Shown here in pieces: positions 45,211-45,667 of a DNA stretch of 45,667 nt (positions within the stretch are counted from its first letter, which is position 1; each line of letters opens with the position of its first letter). Source of the stretch: DATDCY01 sp031406795 [NCBI: Candidatus Rokuibacteriota bacterium] (GTDB lineage Bacteria; JAUVQV01). Made by a program: the position numbers and the translations under genes. Location: NCBI GenBank assembly GCA_031406795.1, contig JANOHV010000107.1, forward strand, positions 1-45,667, read 5' to 3'. The notes under the pieces are model-generated. The model made no database searches. It was given only the letters and a program-made list of their open reading frames with translations, and was not told where the DNA came from.

Positions 45211-45667
45211 GAAAACCTTATTTCGACGGCCGGGAGGGGGATCCGCCGCCGCTCCGGTCGCTCGTCCGTCGCCGGGTCCGCTTCGAGGAAGTCGATCCAA
45301 TGGGCATCGTCTGGCACGGGCGCTACCCGGGGTATTTCGAGGATGGCCGGGTCGCGCTCGGCAGCCGCTACGGTATCGGGTACGAGGACTTCTTCCGCCA
45401 CGGCGTGCCGGCGCCGATCCGGCGACTCCAGATCGACTACCTGGCGCCGTTGCGGTTCCAGCAGGATTTCTCCGTCGAGGCGATCCTTCACTGGTCGGAC
45501 GCCGCCCGCCTCGATTTCGAATTCCTCATCCGCGGCGAGAGCGAAACCCTCCTGGCCACCGGTTGCTCGGTCCAGCTGATGGTCGACCCGGTGGGGGGTC
45601 TGCTGTTGCTGCCGCCGCCTTTCCGGGGCGGTCGCCGATCTCTGGGAGATCCGCATCGACGCGGACC
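45207..45667 (+). CDS. 4HBT-type acyl-CoA thioesterase, 3' end lost or chimeric
   Basis: About 153 codons to the window end from GTG 45207, which shares GTGA with the hotdog stop. The family signature is RVRFEEVDPMGIVWHGRYP in part (EVDPMGIVWHGRY), with Asp-Pro and the active-site HGRY/YFE region, as in YbgC/ApeK-like 4-hydroxybenzoyl-CoA thioesterases. It would hydrolyse or release a thioester. After VDPVGGLLLLPPPF (about residue 138) the sequence changes into an exact copy of 45096-45154 in another frame, so the last 15 or so codons are not trustworthy. Confidence 0.85.
   Translation, partial: MRKPYFDGREGDPPPLRSLVRRRVRFEEVDPMGIVWHGRYPGYFEDGRVALGSRYGIGYEDFFRHGVPAPIRRLQIDYLAPLRFQQDFSVEAILHWSDAARLDFEFLIRGESETLLATGCSVQLMVDPVGGLLLLPPPFRGGRRSLGDPHRRG

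Overview
The window is GC-rich bacterial DNA from a Gram-negative organism. It encodes an OmpA/BamA-class outer-membrane barrel, a LolA-like carrier, lipoproteins and an RND/MMPL exporter. The mix of genes (many radical SAM enzymes, a stand-alone NifU scaffold, a 2[4Fe-4S] ferredoxin, short REP-like hairpins) suggests a Deltaproteobacteria/Desulfobacterota-type genome. That assignment is inference; no rRNA or other marker was available to test it.

Positions 1-10 kb hold housekeeping and accessory genes: a cut-off gene at the left edge, a staphylococcal-nuclease-like protein, uvrA, an oppD/oppF-like ATPase pair, an FmdB zinc ribbon, mutM, a ferredoxin, nifU, and a three-gene operon of two UPF0145/YbjQ proteins with an M48 protease. 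Small GC-rich hairpins of one family lie on both sides of uvrA.

Positions 10-45.7 kb are dominated by a biosynthetic locus. Arm A (15346 down to 10018, minus strand) encodes an ABC-2 exporter, an HTH protein, a BtrH-like acyltransferase candidate, an acyl carrier protein and a B12-type radical SAM enzyme. A block that looks unrelated follows (15.5-20.3 kb: katG, ferritin-like protein, small lipoproteins, DUF1428). Arm B (33393 down to 20281, minus) encodes a sulfotransferase, an outer-membrane barrel, a broken radical SAM remnant, an O-methyltransferase, a second ACP, a CrtI-like FAD oxidoreductase, a FabF-type ketosynthase, a KASIII-like protein, a FabD-like acyltransferase, a hydroxyacyl-CoA dehydrogenase, two enoyl-CoA hydratases and a second B12-type radical SAM enzyme. 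Most of these are joined by 1-13 nt overlaps. Arm C (33534 to the right edge, plus) encodes FabG, a PaaK-like ligase, a SPASM-type radical SAM enzyme, a FabZ-like hotdog protein, LolA-like, MMPL exporter and DUF3261 proteins, then an ApeI/FabA-like hotdog protein and a 4HBT thioesterase. Arm C has the layout of aryl-polyene (APE) loci. Arm B, with ACP, ketosynthase, CrtI-like and radical SAM genes, recalls the ladderane-type loci of anammox bacteria. The combination suggests a dedicated type II fatty-acid/polyketide pathway that makes an unusual acyl or polyene product and places it in the outer membrane. The product cannot be read from sequence.

The APE-like arm is interrupted at 40.97-44.81 kb by a lower-GC insertion carrying a PLD-nuclease/helicase and a MazF/PemK-type toxin-antitoxin pair. 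A partly duplicated host junction brackets it. The right edge (last 59 nt) is an exact copy of sequence about 0.5 kb upstream, so the end of the thioesterase gene is probably an assembly or recombination artefact.
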